Notes: generated by a model not told the origin, from the sequence alone. A DNA stretch of 64,000 nt from Flammeovirga agarivorans (GCF_012641475.1 NZ_JABAIL010000012.1:124001-188000), one strand, 5' to 3'; positions 8,060-16,821 are shown, numbered from the stretch's first letter. Program-made: numbers and translations.

Positions 8060-8719
8060 TTAATACCACTGACTAATTTCTTCTAAAGACTTCCTTGTAA
8101 TATTAGGTACTGTTGCTTCCTCTTCAGGATAGCCTACCGGAATTAATAGAAATGGCCTTTCATTAGCAGGTCGACTTAATTCCTTCGCTAAGAAATTCAT
8201 TGGAGATGGAGTATGTGTTAACGCTACTAATCCTGCCTCATGGATAGCATTGAGTAAAAATCCACTTGCTAAACCTACAGATTCATTGACGTAATAGTTG
8301 TTATGACGAACTCCAAACTCATCTATTTCATAGACTTGCTTAAAAACAACGATCAACCATGGAGCTTTTTCTAAGAATGGTTTATTCCAATCTGTACCAA
8401 ATGGTTTTAAGTCTTCCAACCACTCTTCACTCATTCTACCATGGTAGCCTTCGTATTCTTCTTTTTCCGCTGCTATTCGAATTTTCTTTTTTACCTCAGG
8501 ATCAGATACAGCACAAAACATCCAAGGTTGCTTATTTGCTCCCGATGGTGCACAACTTGCAGCCTTGATTACATTAGCAATCACTTCTTTGTCTACTGGT
8601 CTGTCTGAAAACTCCCTTAATGATCTTCTTTTATTTATTTTTTCAAAGTAATCTTTAGCAGACTGAATCATCTCTGCTTTGGATAACTCATCATGTTTAT
8701 ACGGTATAAAATTTTCCAC
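8060..8719 (-). CDS. Nitroreductase-fold flavoprotein, iodotyrosine deiodinase (IYD) type
   Basis: A 219-residue FMN protein of the nitroreductase superfamily. RRSLREFSDRPV is the FMN-binding start and APSGANKQPW follows. The lid segment reads EEYEGYHGRMSEEWLEDLKP then FGTDWNKPFL. Glu88, Tyr92 and Lys113 have exactly the spacing of the human IYD substrate-binding triad (E157, Y161, K182), which holds the amino-acid zwitterion of halotyrosines. The C-terminus PVGYPEEEATVPNITRK also matches IYD. Characterised bacterial IYDs exist in Bacteroidota (Haliscomenobacter). The likely reaction is reductive dehalogenation of iodo- or bromotyrosine, plausible for a marine bacterium. It has its own terminator and stands alone. 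Confidence 0.87.
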   Translation of the reverse strand: MENFIPYKHDELSKAEMIQSAKDYFEKINKRRSLREFSDRPVDKEVIANVIKAASCAPSGANKQPWMFCAVSDPEVKKKIRIAAEKEEYEGYHGRMSEEWLEDLKPFGTDWNKPFLEKAPWLIVVFKQVYEIDEFGVRHNNYYVNESVGLASGFLLNAIHEAGLVALTHTPSPMNFLAKELSRPANERPFLLIPVGYPEEEATVPNITRKSLEEISQWY

Positions 8720-8785
8720 TGAGTATAGATCGTATTGTTTATATCGGTCATTATAGTGACTAAGTACAATATAAACTAACCAAAA

Positions 8786-9553
8786 TTATAAAACAAAATT
8801 ATATATGGCTTCCAATAACTCCTTAGGTTTTTCGGCATGTACCCAGTGTCCTGCATCAGCAATCATCTCAATTTGGACGGAAGCAAACCTTTCGTCAATC
8901 TCAGACATGTCAAAAGCTTGAATATAGTTAGAGTTTGTTCCACCAATAAACAAGGTAGGTACTTCAATAATATGGTTACAATCTAGTGCCTTTCCTACTT
9001 CTTCGATTTTTGCTGTAAGAACTGGTAAATTCATTCTCCAAGCAAAGCCTCCAGTTTTTGGTCTATATATATTTTTTAATAAGAACGAACGTTCTCCTAA
9101 TCCAGGTATATATTCTGCCAATTTTTTATCAGCTTCTCCCCTAGTTTTTATTTCACTAATTGGAATAGCATTCAATCCTTGCAAAATCGTTTGGTGGTGA
9201 ACTGGATAGAATCTTGGAGCAATATCAACCACGATCATTCTTTTAGCAATCTCAGGGTAATTAGCAGAAAACTGCATCACTGTTTTACCACCCATTGAAT
9301 GCCCCAAAATAATAGGCTTTACTAATTGATGTTGTTCTATAAACTCTTTTAAATCGTCTGCTAAAATTTGATAAGAGAACTCCTCACTATGCGGAGATTG
9401 ACCATGATTTCTTTGATCAACTAAAAAAACATGAAACTTCTCAGCCATTTGTTTACCCAATGTCAACCAATTATCACATTGGCCAAATAAACCATGAAGT
9501 ACAATTATTGGTGTTTTGCCTGCTTCTCCTAGCTCTCTATAAAACAAATTCAT
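8786..9553 (-). CDS. Alpha/beta hydrolase (YbfF/esterase-like)
   Basis: A 255-residue single-domain hydrolase with HGLFGQCDNW (oxyanion hole), nucleophile serine in GHSMGGKTVM, and catalytic histidine in DAGHWVHAEKP. Length and motif spacing fit small cytoplasmic esterases or acyl-CoA hydrolases of the YbfF type. No signal peptide. It is divergent from the lipoprotein gene at 9634. The substrate is unknown. Confidence 0.87.
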   Translation of the reverse strand: MNLFYRELGEAGKTPIIVLHGLFGQCDNWLTLGKQMAEKFHVFLVDQRNHGQSPHSEEFSYQILADDLKEFIEQHQLVKPIILGHSMGGKTVMQFSANYPEIAKRMIVVDIAPRFYPVHHQTILQGLNAIPISEIKTRGEADKKLAEYIPGLGERSFLLKNIYRPKTGGFAWRMNLPVLTAKIEEVGKALDCNHIIEVPTLFIGGTNSNYIQAFDMSEIDERFASVQIEMIADAGHWVHAEKPKELLEAIYNFVL

Positions 9554-9633
9554 TTACTCTGTAATTTTAATTAAAAGACGAAACGCTTAGTTTTGAAGTG
9601 CAATTTATAAAATCATCTTTTTCAAAAGAGATA

Positions 9634-10128
9634 ATGAAAAGATTCTATCAAAATATTCTACTTTATAGCATCATTTTTAGCGTTTTTAGTGCCTGTGGAC
9701 TTAAAACTTCTGATAAAATCAATGCGAATGATGTCAATAGACAAATAAAAGAAAGAAAGATTAAAAGGATTAAAGAACCTGAGATCGCCAAAAGAGCCTA
9801 TGTTTTAGGTCAAGAACTTGCTAAAACGATCAAAGTAGAGGATTGTAGTTCATATGATCTAAAATTACTACCGGATAGTACCAGCAATTTTATCAATAAG
9901 ATATGGGTAGAATGCCAACAACCTACAGATGTGATTGAACAACAAGTTTGGGATGCCTATAAATACAATATGGAACATCAACTTGATTTAGACGACAATA
10001 TCCAACGTAAGAAAGAAGGTGGACGTGTGGTTTCCTACCTATATTCATACCCAAAGGTTGTTAACGATTCTCTAAAACTCCTTCAAATTGAGTTGAATCA
10101 CAAAGCGTTGGTCTTATCTCTTTACTAA
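9634..10128 (+). CDS. Unrecognised lipoprotein
   Basis: A 164-residue protein with a lipoprotein signal: a hydrophobic stretch ending SVFSAC, the cysteine being the lipidation site. The frame is open to 9598, but the ATG at 9634 gives the proper signal. A TAGTTTTG (-7-like) at 9588-9595 also favours the later start. The mature part is charged, with KERKIKRIKEPEIAKRAY followed by a region resembling a heavily diverged DUF3365-like fold. That similarity is too weak to call. Function unknown. Confidence 0.72.
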   Translation: MKRFYQNILLYSIIFSVFSACGLKTSDKINANDVNRQIKERKIKRIKEPEIAKRAYVLGQELAKTIKVEDCSSYDLKLLPDSTSNFINKIWVECQQPTDVIEQQVWDAYKYNMEHQLDLDDNIQRKKEGGRVVSYLYSYPKVVNDSLKLLQIELNHKALVLSLY

Positions 10129-10143
10129 GAAGAAGCAAAAAAC

Positions 10144-10151
10144 TATCTTTG
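10144..10151 (+). promoter_or_regulatory. Candidate -7 element for pth
   Basis: TATCTTTG matches the Bacteroidota -7 consensus TAnnTTTG and lies 28 bp before the pth start. No TTG is found at the usual distance upstream. Confidence 0.5.
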
Positions 10152-10179
10152 CAGCTTCAAAAGAAAAATCATTAGAACT

Positions 10180-10740
10180 ATGAAATATTTGATCGTCGGC
10201 TTAGGCAACATTGGTCCTGAATATGAAAAAACACGCCATAATATAGGTTTTATGGTAGCTGATGCTTTAGCAAAAAAGTTTGATGCTAAATTTGAAATGG
10301 ACCGATTGGCTTACGTTACTGATTTTAAAAATAAAGGAAGAAGTATTACTGTGATTAAGCCCACAACGTTTATGAACCTTAGTGGTAAAGCGGTAAAGTA
10401 TTGGGCGAATCAATTAAAAATACCTACTGAAAATATTTTAGTCATTGTAGACGATTTAGCACTTCCATATACTACTCTTAGAATGAGAGGCAAAGGTGGA
10501 GCCGCTGGTCACAATGGTTTAAAAGATATAGAAGCACAACTATCCACTTCCGCCTACCCAAGATTACGCTTTGGTATTGGTGATAACTTTTCGAAAGGAA
10601 AACAAGTAGATTTTGTTCTTGGAGAGTTTTCAGAAGATGAAAAAATTGATCTTTATGGATTAATTGACAAATCTGTTGATATGTGTCTTTCTTTCTCAGC
10701 AATTGGGTTATCAAGAACTATGAATCAATTCAACAAATAA
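10180..10740 (+). CDS. pth: Peptidyl-tRNA hydrolase
   Basis: A 186-residue Pth that releases peptides from peptidyl-tRNA dropped by stalled ribosomes. It has GLGNIGPEYEKTRHNIGFMV (catalytic histidine), KPTTFMNLSGKAV (conserved asparagine) and VDDLALPYTTLRMRGKGGAA followed by GHNGL (catalytic aspartate region). Full length. The SPFH gene begins 3 bp after the stop, so the two are probably co-transcribed. Confidence 0.96.
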   Translation: MKYLIVGLGNIGPEYEKTRHNIGFMVADALAKKFDAKFEMDRLAYVTDFKNKGRSITVIKPTTFMNLSGKAVKYWANQLKIPTENILVIVDDLALPYTTLRMRGKGGAAGHNGLKDIEAQLSTSAYPRLRFGIGDNFSKGKQVDFVLGEFSEDEKIDLYGLIDKSVDMCLSFSAIGLSRTMNQFNK

Positions 10741-10743
10741 TCA

Positions 10744-11496
10744 ATGACTGACAAAAAACTAAAAAGCTTATCTGGTTACTGGATGATAATCATTCAGGCA
10801 GCACTTTTTGCAGGAGCGGCCTATGTATTGTCACTTCCAAACTTAGGGGCAGTAGCTATGCTGATTTTCTTTATCGACCTAGTTTTAATAAGAGGGTATT
10901 TTACTGCTCAAAATGGTGAGTCAGTTTTAGTTTCTCTTATGGGAAAATATAAGGGGACAGTCATAAACTCTGGTTTTTATTGGACTCATCCATTCAGAAA
11001 AATTCAACGACTAAACCAAAAAGATCATATCAATCACATTGGTCCATGGAATACTTTTGCAAAAGATGGTGTTGAATTAGAAATGAGTGTTGAGATCAGA
11101 TGGAGAGTGGAAGACGCTGCAAAGGTATTTTATGAACTTTCTGATCCACAAGAATCTGCTCAATCTATTGCCAAAGAAACTGCTCAAACGTTAATAGAAA
11201 TGTATCCATATGAAAATAATGGAACAGAACGCGTTTCTTTGCGTTTACATTCAAGTACTATCAATAGTGCATATGCTACTGCATTAAAGAAGAAGTTTCT
11301 TGAAGCAGGTATAGTGTTAGAAAGTGCTCGATTTAATGGTATCCGATCATTAAAGAAAAAGCACAACCCTGAGGAAGCTTTAACGCTTGCTCAACAACTA
11401 GTGAATGATATACACGAGTTGAAACCATTGTCAGACAAAGAGAAATCAAATATGCAGGTGCAGTTGATCAGTCTATTAATGACAGAAAAAATTTAA
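10744..11496 (+). CDS. SPFH/Band 7 domain membrane protein
   Basis: A 250-residue protein with two hydrophobic segments near the N-terminus (about residues 13-50), then an SPFH/stomatin-like domain: GKYKGTVINSGFYWTHPF, then FAKDGVELEMSVEIRWRVEDAAK. The C-terminal part is helical and charged. SPFH proteins form membrane-associated oligomeric scaffolds. It lies between pth and rimM with gaps of 3 and 21 bp, suggesting a small operon. Confidence 0.85.
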   Translation: MTDKKLKSLSGYWMIIIQAALFAGAAYVLSLPNLGAVAMLIFFIDLVLIRGYFTAQNGESVLVSLMGKYKGTVINSGFYWTHPFRKIQRLNQKDHINHIGPWNTFAKDGVELEMSVEIRWRVEDAAKVFYELSDPQESAQSIAKETAQTLIEMYPYENNGTERVSLRLHSSTINSAYATALKKKFLEAGIVLESARFNGIRSLKKKHNPEEALTLAQQLVNDIHELKPLSDKEKSNMQVQLISLLMTEKI

Positions 11497-11517
11497 ATAA
11501 AGGAGAATTCAGATATT

Positions 11518-12045
11518 ATGAACAAAGACGAATGTTTTGAGTTTGGTAAAATCACTAAAACTCACGGTCTTAAAGGTGAAGTATTAATTTTTGCCGACGT
11601 TGATGATCCTTCAGAATACGAAGGTTTGGATGTAGTGTTCTTAGAAAGAAAAGGAAACTTGATTCCTTACTTCTTGGAGTACTTATCATTACACAATAAT
11701 AGATTTATTGCAAAGTTCGAAGATATTGAAACTTTAGAAGATGCTGAAACTCTAAAAGATGTACAGCTTTACTTACCTCTTTCAGCTCTACCTGAACTAG
11801 AAGAAGGACAGTTCTACTATCATGATATCATTAACTTTAAGGTAGTCGATCAGAATTTAGGTGAACTTGGTGTGGTTACAAAAGTATATACTAACAGTGC
11901 ACAAGATCTAATTGAGATGGAACATTTAGGAAAAGAAATCCTTATTCCGGTGAGTGCAGATATTGTACAAAAAGCTGACTATGAAGCCAAAACACTTCAT
12001 ACCAACTTACCTGAAGGTCTATTAGATATCTACCTAGAAGAATAG
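11518..12045 (+). CDS. rimM: 16S rRNA processing factor RimM
   Basis: A 175-residue RimM: an N-terminal beta-barrel domain (FEFGKITKTHGLKGEVLIFA) and a C-terminal PRC-barrel domain (EGQFYYHDIINFKVVD, then EILIPVSADIVQ). RimM helps mature the 30S head by binding S19 and 16S rRNA. In many bacteria it sits in rpsP-rimM-trmD-rplS. Here its neighbours are an SPFH gene upstream and a beta-barrel gene downstream, so that operon is broken up. Confidence 0.95.
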   Translation: MNKDECFEFGKITKTHGLKGEVLIFADVDDPSEYEGLDVVFLERKGNLIPYFLEYLSLHNNRFIAKFEDIETLEDAETLKDVQLYLPLSALPELEEGQFYYHDIINFKVVDQNLGELGVVTKVYTNSAQDLIEMEHLGKEILIPVSADIVQKADYEAKTLHTNLPEGLLDIYLEE

Positions 12046-12085
12046 TTGTTTCACTACAACCAAAACTGTTATAACACAGTAAATT

Positions 12086-12129
12086 AAAGCCCTTTTTGGA
12101 TAATTTAATATAATCCGGAAGGGCTTTAA
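12086..12129 (+). terminator. Probable terminator after rimM
   Basis: AAAGCCCTT (from 12086) pairs with AAGGGCTTT, and an inner GGAT/ATCC extends the stem. The trailing T run is weak, so efficiency is uncertain. Confidence 0.6.
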
Positions 12130-12304
12130 TATTTATCTAGATAACAGATGTTTATGTTATCATCCATTTAAACGAATAAACATTCATTTACTCGCCAATC
12201 ACGTACATTTGTTTGCATACATACTTTAATAATACTCTTCACACTACACTAAAGAAAGAAGAGACTGTTTACAAAGAATCATCAAGTATTTAAACTACTT
12301 TTAC

Positions 12305-12871
12305 GTGAAAAAACTACTACTTCTAATTGGATTATTCTTTATTGGTGGCGCGATGTTCACTAATGAAGCAGAAGCACAAACTTCCGTACAATACTATTAT
12401 GGAATGGGGAACGTTCAACAAATTTCAGTCTGGCAAAACGTCGATGAGAAAAACTTACTGAACTTCCGTGTGGGGTACCAAGACTTTGATAACGAAAACG
12501 TTTCATTGTCTATTGGTTATGGCCGTTTAATTGGTGAATTTTTACCTTACTTGGTATACAATAAGGATGTCAAGTCAGATCTAAATAATTATTCTTTTAC
12601 CAATGGTTATTATTGGGCTCCTGGTGGACGATGGGATTTTGCTATTGGCTGGACGCTAAATCAGCATGAAACATTAAGAGACGGTACAGGTACATCAGAA
12701 ATCCCTGCAGAGACTTACTCGAGCTGGAGTCAGAGTTATTGGTTTGATGTATACTACAACTTAACTAAGATGAAAGCACAGCTAGGTGTAGAAGCAGGTG
12801 TTACTTCATCTGGTCAGTGGTTCTGGGGTATTATGGTATCCAAGGCTTTAGACTTTAAAAAGAAGAAATAA
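12305..12871 (+). CDS. Exported small beta-barrel-like protein
   Basis: A 188-residue protein starting at GTG (12305). The signal peptide is MKKLLLLIGLFFIGGAMF, with cleavage after AEAQ. The mature protein has alternating hydrophobic and aromatic strands (SLSIGYGRLIGEFLPYLVY, WDFAIGWTLNQ, SYWFDVYYNL) and ends in a short strand with a basic KKKK tail. This suggests a small outer-membrane or periplasmic barrel. I do not recognise a named family. A terminator follows within 60 bp. Confidence 0.7.
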   Translation: MKKLLLLIGLFFIGGAMFTNEAEAQTSVQYYYGMGNVQQISVWQNVDEKNLLNFRVGYQDFDNENVSLSIGYGRLIGEFLPYLVYNKDVKSDLNNYSFTNGYYWAPGGRWDFAIGWTLNQHETLRDGTGTSEIPAETYSSWSQSYWFDVYYNLTKMKAQLGVEAGVTSSGQWFWGIMVSKALDFKKKK

Positions 12872-12895
12872 ACTGTAGATTATATAATTCTTAAG

Positions 12896-12937
12896 AAATC
12901 CTCTTTTGCTAAAATTTATTAGTGAATGAGGATTTTT
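12896..12937 (+). terminator. Terminator between the beta-barrel gene and the LytTR gene
   Basis: AAATCCTC (12896-12903) pairs with GAGGATTT (12928-12935) and is followed by a T run. It contains the GTG at 12922, so that codon is unlikely to be the start of the next gene. Confidence 0.75.
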
Positions 12938-12975
12938 TTATTGTACTTGCAATACGAGGAATCCCTAAATTAAAT

Positions 12976-13833
12976 ATGACTAATCTACTCAATAAACTAA
13001 ACGCTGCATTTCCGTTAATCGAAGACAATAAAATAAAAAGTATAGCCTCATTTCTATTCGGTCTTTTTGTCTTTATCTTTCTTTATATCTTCCAGCCCTT
13101 TGGCATTGCTGATGTTGTCTTTTATAAGCCTCTATTGATTGGTGGGTACGCATTGATAACAATCTGTAACGTTGCTTTTTGCTTCTTCATTTTACCGAAA
13201 ATATTCACAAAAATATTCAATCCTGAAAAGTGGACGGTTCTTAAAGCCATTCTTTTTTCTTCAGTAATTATTTTGCTCATCTCTATTAGTAACTGGTTGT
13301 ATACTTCTACAATTGGGCAAGAGGTTTTATTTATCAGTCATTCATTTATTAAGTTCATAGGAATTACCATTTCTGTAGGTATCTTCCCTACTATTGTTTT
13401 TATACTATTCTTAGAATGGAAACTTAGATCAGACAAGGAACAGAAAGCAGAACATATTAATACACAAATTCAAGAACAAGAACTTGAAGAAACGCAAGAA
13501 GCTATCTCTTTCCAATTAGAAAAAAAATCATTTTCTATTCCGCTCCATCAATTTTTATGTATCAAATCAGAAGGGAATTATTTAGAAGTTTACAGCGAAA
13601 AAAACGGTGCTATTCAAAAGGAAGTGATACGATTATCTTTAAAGAAGGCAAAAGAGCAAATTCAAAAAGACCACAATGTACATCAGTGTCATAGATCTTA
13701 TATTGCTAACTTTGATAAAATTCAAAAAGTAAGTGGTAATGCTAGAAACTATGAACTACAGCTAGAAAACCTTGATTTTTCAATCCCTGTTTCAAGAAGT
13801 TTTTCTAAAGAAATGATCAGTATTTATAAATAA
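12976..13833 (+). CDS. Membrane-bound LytTR-family transcription regulator
   Basis: A protein of about 285 residues with four predicted TM helices in the N-terminal half, then a short charged linker (QIQEQELEETQEA). A C-terminal LytTR DNA-binding domain follows (FSIPLHQFLCIKSEGNYLEV, then VHQCHRSYIANFDKIQKV). LytTR domains bind direct repeats in promoters. There is no receiver domain, so it may sense through its membrane part rather than by phosphorylation. I chose the ATG at 12976 because the in-frame GTG at 12922 lies inside the preceding terminator. It is followed 144 bp later by the DUF2141 and oxidoreductase genes, a possible target (inference). Confidence 0.87.
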   Translation: MTNLLNKLNAAFPLIEDNKIKSIASFLFGLFVFIFLYIFQPFGIADVVFYKPLLIGGYALITICNVAFCFFILPKIFTKIFNPEKWTVLKAILFSSVIILLISISNWLYTSTIGQEVLFISHSFIKFIGITISVGIFPTIVFILFLEWKLRSDKEQKAEHINTQIQEQELEETQEAISFQLEKKSFSIPLHQFLCIKSEGNYLEVYSEKNGAIQKEVIRLSLKKAKEQIQKDHNVHQCHRSYIANFDKIQKVSGNARNYELQLENLDFSIPVSRSFSKEMISIYK

Positions 13834-13977
13834 TTAGGCCTTCCCATTCGTCCCATTCATCCCAAAAACCTCATTTTTTAGGCCCATACACCCCATTATC
13901 TCCTGTTCATCACATATCGGTTTCTTTTTCAAAAAAGTGCTTATACATTAGAGTTACGAACCAAAAATCATACGGTT

Positions 13978-14403
13978 ATGAAAACGACTTTCCTGTTAAG
14001 CCTTATATGTATCGTACATACTTTCTTTTCCCTTAAGACAACTACCATTATAATACACGTTAAAGGGATTGAAAATACCCAAGGTAAAATACAAGTAGGC
14101 TTGTATGACAACAGTAATGACTTTCCAAAGTATGGACAACATATCGAGGGGGTCTCTGTTGAACCGTCGACTGGTGATGTTTACATTACCTTAGAAAATA
14201 TTCCTGAAGGGGAATATGCAATAGCTGTGTGGCATGACGAGAATGAAGACAAAGAACTTAATACAAATTGGGTAGGAAAACCAACTGAAAAATATGGTTT
14301 TTCTAACAATGTATTTGGCACTTTCGCCCCTCCTAAATTTAAGGATGCTTCATTTTCAATTGAGAATAATGACACTAAAAAGCTTACTATCAATTTAGAA
14401 TAG
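13978..14403 (+). CDS. DUF2141 family exported protein
   Basis: A 141-residue protein with a signal peptide (MKTTFLLSLICIVHTFFSL) and the DUF2141 pattern: IIIHVKGIENTQGKIQVGLY at the start, then EGEYAIAVWHDENEDKELNT with an acidic segment, and GKPTEKYGFSNNV near the end. The fold is predicted to be a small beta-sandwich; its biochemical role is unknown. It ends 2 bp before the oxidoreductase fusion gene, so the two are almost certainly one operon. Confidence 0.88.
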   Translation: MKTTFLLSLICIVHTFFSLKTTTIIIHVKGIENTQGKIQVGLYDNSNDFPKYGQHIEGVSVEPSTGDVYITLENIPEGEYAIAVWHDENEDKELNTNWVGKPTEKYGFSNNVFGTFAPPKFKDASFSIENNDTKKLTINLE

Positions 14404-14405
14404 AA

Positions 14406-16637
14406 ATGACCTATTATCAATTTGACACTATCATTATTGGTGCCGGTTTAGGTGGTTTAGTTGCCGGTGCTACACTAACGAAAAAAGGTCACAGAGTGCT
14501 TTTATTGGAACAACATTATGTGGCCGGAGGATGTGCGACTACTTTTAAAAGAAAGGATTATATCATGGAGGTGGGACTCCATGAGATGGATGGGCTTTAT
14601 GAGAAGGATATCAAAAAAGATATCTTCGAATATCTAGAAATAGATAAAAATATTAATCTTATTAAAGTACCTGAAGTTTTTAGATTAAAATCAGAAAAAC
14701 TAGATTTTACACTCCCACACGGAAAAAAGGCCTCCTACGACAAATTGGTAAGTTACTTTCCAAATGAGGCGAAAAACATCCAAAGGTTCCTCACCTTTAT
14801 GGATAACATACTAACAGAATTACCTCAGTTTCCTTTAGAAAAATGGAAACAAACAATCACTCTGCCGATCATGCCCCTTAAGTTTCCTAACATTGTTAGG
14901 GCTGCTAGAAAGAGCTTAGGGGCGTGGTTGGATTATTATTTCAAAGACGAAGATCTAAAGCTATTACTTCAGGCCAACCTGCTTTATTACCATGATGACC
15001 CATACTCTATGTCAATGATCTACTTTGCTGCCGCACAAACCAGCTATATCAATGGAGGTGGATATTTCATCAAAGGTGGGTCTCAAAAACTTTCTGACTA
15101 TTTGGTATCTATCATTAATAATAATGGAGGACAGGTAGTATTGGGCAAAACGGTTAAAGAAGTAATTATTGAAGAGGGTAAGGCAAAAGGTGTGCTTTAT
15201 CATGATAAGTACCAGAATTCATCGAAAAATAGAGTCTATGCAGAAAACATCATCTCCAATGCAGCTATTCCTGTACTTGAAAAAATGCTCCCCAATAAAG
15301 AGGCATTAAAAATCAATCAAAAAGTTGGACACTTAAAACCATCTTGTTCTTTATTGAGTATCTATATCGGCTTTAAAGGAGATATCAAACAATATGGAAG
15401 CGTAAATTATTCTACCTTTTTCTCCCATAAAGAAGTAGAAACTCTAAAAGATGTTCACAAGAATTACCAAGGAGATTGGACAAAACGCAACTTTGTTTTT
15501 GTAGACTACTCACAAATTGATGCAGGATTAGCTCCTAAAGGAAAATCCTTCGGTGTAATTTGCTGTGCTGATTATATACAAGATTGGGAAAGTTTATCTT
15601 CTGATGCTTATAAAGCAAAAAAAGAGGAAGTAGCATCAATATTTATTCAACGCTTAGATCAGAAGTTTCCAGGCATAAAAAACGAAATTGAGCATTATGA
15701 AGTAGCCACTTCAAAAACAATTAGAAGCTATATTAATAGCCCAAATGGAACGCCTTATGGGTATGCACAAATAAAAGGTCAGAGTGGTAGAAATAGAACA
15801 CCATTAAAATCACCCATTCCTAATTTATACTTTGCAGGTTCTTGGTCATTCCCCGGAGGAGGTTTTACAGGGGCAATTATCAGTGGATATTTATGTGCTA
15901 CTCAAATTCAAGACCAACCTAATGTAGTTTCTAAAGACCAAAATGAACCATCATTAGACACAGAAAACAAAGTAACTCTAATTGAAAAAAAGTTAATAGC
16001 AGAAGATACCGTTGAGCTATCTTTTACTAAGCCTGTATCCTTTCAATACAATGCAGGACAATACCTCATCTTAGATCTACTTACGCCGAAATACACAAAT
16101 TTAGATATATCTCATAGACCTTTATCCATCGTCTCACATCCTAGCGAGGACAATATTCGACTTGCTATGCGATATAGTGACAGCTCTTTCAAAAAATCGA
16201 TTAAAGAAATGGACTTAAATACCGTATGTAAAATTTATGGTCCTATAGGAAGTTTTTCTACTCAGAATGCTACAAAAGGGATCTCATTTATTGTTGCAGG
16301 CATAGGAATTACCCCTATCCTACCTTTACTCAAAGAATTAGAAGACCAGCATTATTCTAACCCAGTATACTTGTTTTATTCAAACAAAAATGAAGTATCA
16401 ACGGCTTATCATCATGAGTTACAAGAAGTGCAGTTAGAGAACTTCCACTATGTTCCTGTTTTTACAGAAACGGAAGAGAGGATATCTGCAATCACATTAT
16501 TCTCACACCTTCAACAATGGGATAATTTCCAATATTATATTGTTGGAAACTCTAGCTTCAATAAAGGAATGAAAGAAATGTTGTTGAGTAACCCTAGTAT
16601 CAACAATGAGGATATCTTAGTAGACGATTTTGGATAA
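14406..16637 (+). CDS. Phytoene desaturase/retinol saturase-like oxidoreductase fused to a ferredoxin-reductase module
   Basis: A 743-residue fusion. Residues 1 to about 505 form a CrtI/CrtISO/RetSat-type FAD amine-oxidase-fold enzyme: dinucleotide motif IIIGAGLGGLVAG at the start, YVAGGCATTFKRKDYIMEVG, and NLYFAGSWSFPGGGFTGAII near the end. From about residue 520 (genomic 15966) a ferredoxin-NADP reductase-like unit follows, with YNAGQYLILDL, HRPLSIVSHP (flavin-binding RxxS), GPIGSF and VAGIGITPILPLLKEL (NAD(P) binding). No 2Fe-2S domain is present. The fusion suggests the reductase supplies electrons from NAD(P)H to the polyene-acting domain, giving a reductive (saturase-like) reaction. The substrate is unknown. 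It is co-transcribed with the DUF2141 gene. Confidence 0.88.
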   Translation: MTYYQFDTIIIGAGLGGLVAGATLTKKGHRVLLLEQHYVAGGCATTFKRKDYIMEVGLHEMDGLYEKDIKKDIFEYLEIDKNINLIKVPEVFRLKSEKLDFTLPHGKKASYDKLVSYFPNEAKNIQRFLTFMDNILTELPQFPLEKWKQTITLPIMPLKFPNIVRAARKSLGAWLDYYFKDEDLKLLLQANLLYYHDDPYSMSMIYFAAAQTSYINGGGYFIKGGSQKLSDYLVSIINNNGGQVVLGKTVKEVIIEEGKAKGVLYHDKYQNSSKNRVYAENIISNAAIPVLEKMLPNKEALKINQKVGHLKPSCSLLSIYIGFKGDIKQYGSVNYSTFFSHKEVETLKDVHKNYQGDWTKRNFVFVDYSQIDAGLAPKGKSFGVICCADYIQDWESLSSDAYKAKKEEVASIFIQRLDQKFPGIKNEIEHYEVATSKTIRSYINSPNGTPYGYAQIKGQSGRNRTPLKSPIPNLYFAGSWSFPGGGFTGAIISGYLCATQIQDQPNVVSKDQNEPSLDTENKVTLIEKKLIAEDTVELSFTKPVSFQYNAGQYLILDLLTPKYTNLDISHRPLSIVSHPSEDNIRLAMRYSDSSFKKSIKEMDLNTVCKIYGPIGSFSTQNATKGISFIVAGIGITPILPLLKELEDQHYSNPVYLFYSNKNEVSTAYHHELQEVQLENFHYVPVFTETEERISAITLFSHLQQWDNFQYYIVGNSSFNKGMKEMLLSNPSINNEDILVDDFG

Positions 16638-16638
16638 A

Positions 16639-16677
16639 AAAAGGGTAGACAATTTTAATAACTGTCTACCCTTTTTT
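16639..16677 (+). terminator. Strong terminator of the oxidoreductase operon
   Basis: AAAAGGGTAGACA (16639-16651) pairs perfectly with TGTCTACCCTTTT (16663-16675), ending in a T run. It begins right at the stop codon. Confidence 0.92.
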
Positions 16678-16697
16678 GAGGTATCTTTTGGATATAA

Positions 16698-16787
16698 AAA
16701 AACAAGCCAGGAACGCATCGCTCAACCTATTACCCTTGCTTACTTCCGTACCTGGGGGATTCTAGGGAGCAAATCGACCTGACTTGC
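16698..16787 (-). ncRNA. ffs: Signal recognition particle RNA (4.5S-type, small SRP RNA)
   Basis: Read on the minus strand, the RNA begins GCAAGTCAGG and ends CCTGGCTTG, which pair as the closing stem. The apical domain IV contains CAGGTACGGAAGTAAGCAAG, matching the conserved SRP signature CAGGnnCGGAAGnAAGCA that binds Ffh. A run of Ts (plus-strand A run at 16694-16702) follows as terminator. About 90 nt, the bacterial small form without an Alu domain. The promoter is near-perfect (separate entry). Ends are approximate to a few bases. Confidence 0.92.
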
Positions 16788-16791
16788 GATG

Positions 16792-16821
16792 CAAAGGTAC
16801 GTACATTTTTTTATTCCACAA
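16792..16821 (-). promoter_or_regulatory. Promoter of the SRP RNA gene
   Basis: On the minus strand: TTG (16819-16821), a 19-bp spacer, then TACCTTTG (16792-16799), an exact match to the Bacteroidota primary-sigma consensus TTG-N19-TAnnTTTG. The RNA would start about 5 bp later. Confidence 0.9.

Noticed and set aside
13834-13900. CCCATTC-rich stretch after the LytTR gene
   Set aside because: Short, imperfect and without a clear period or structure; no function supported.
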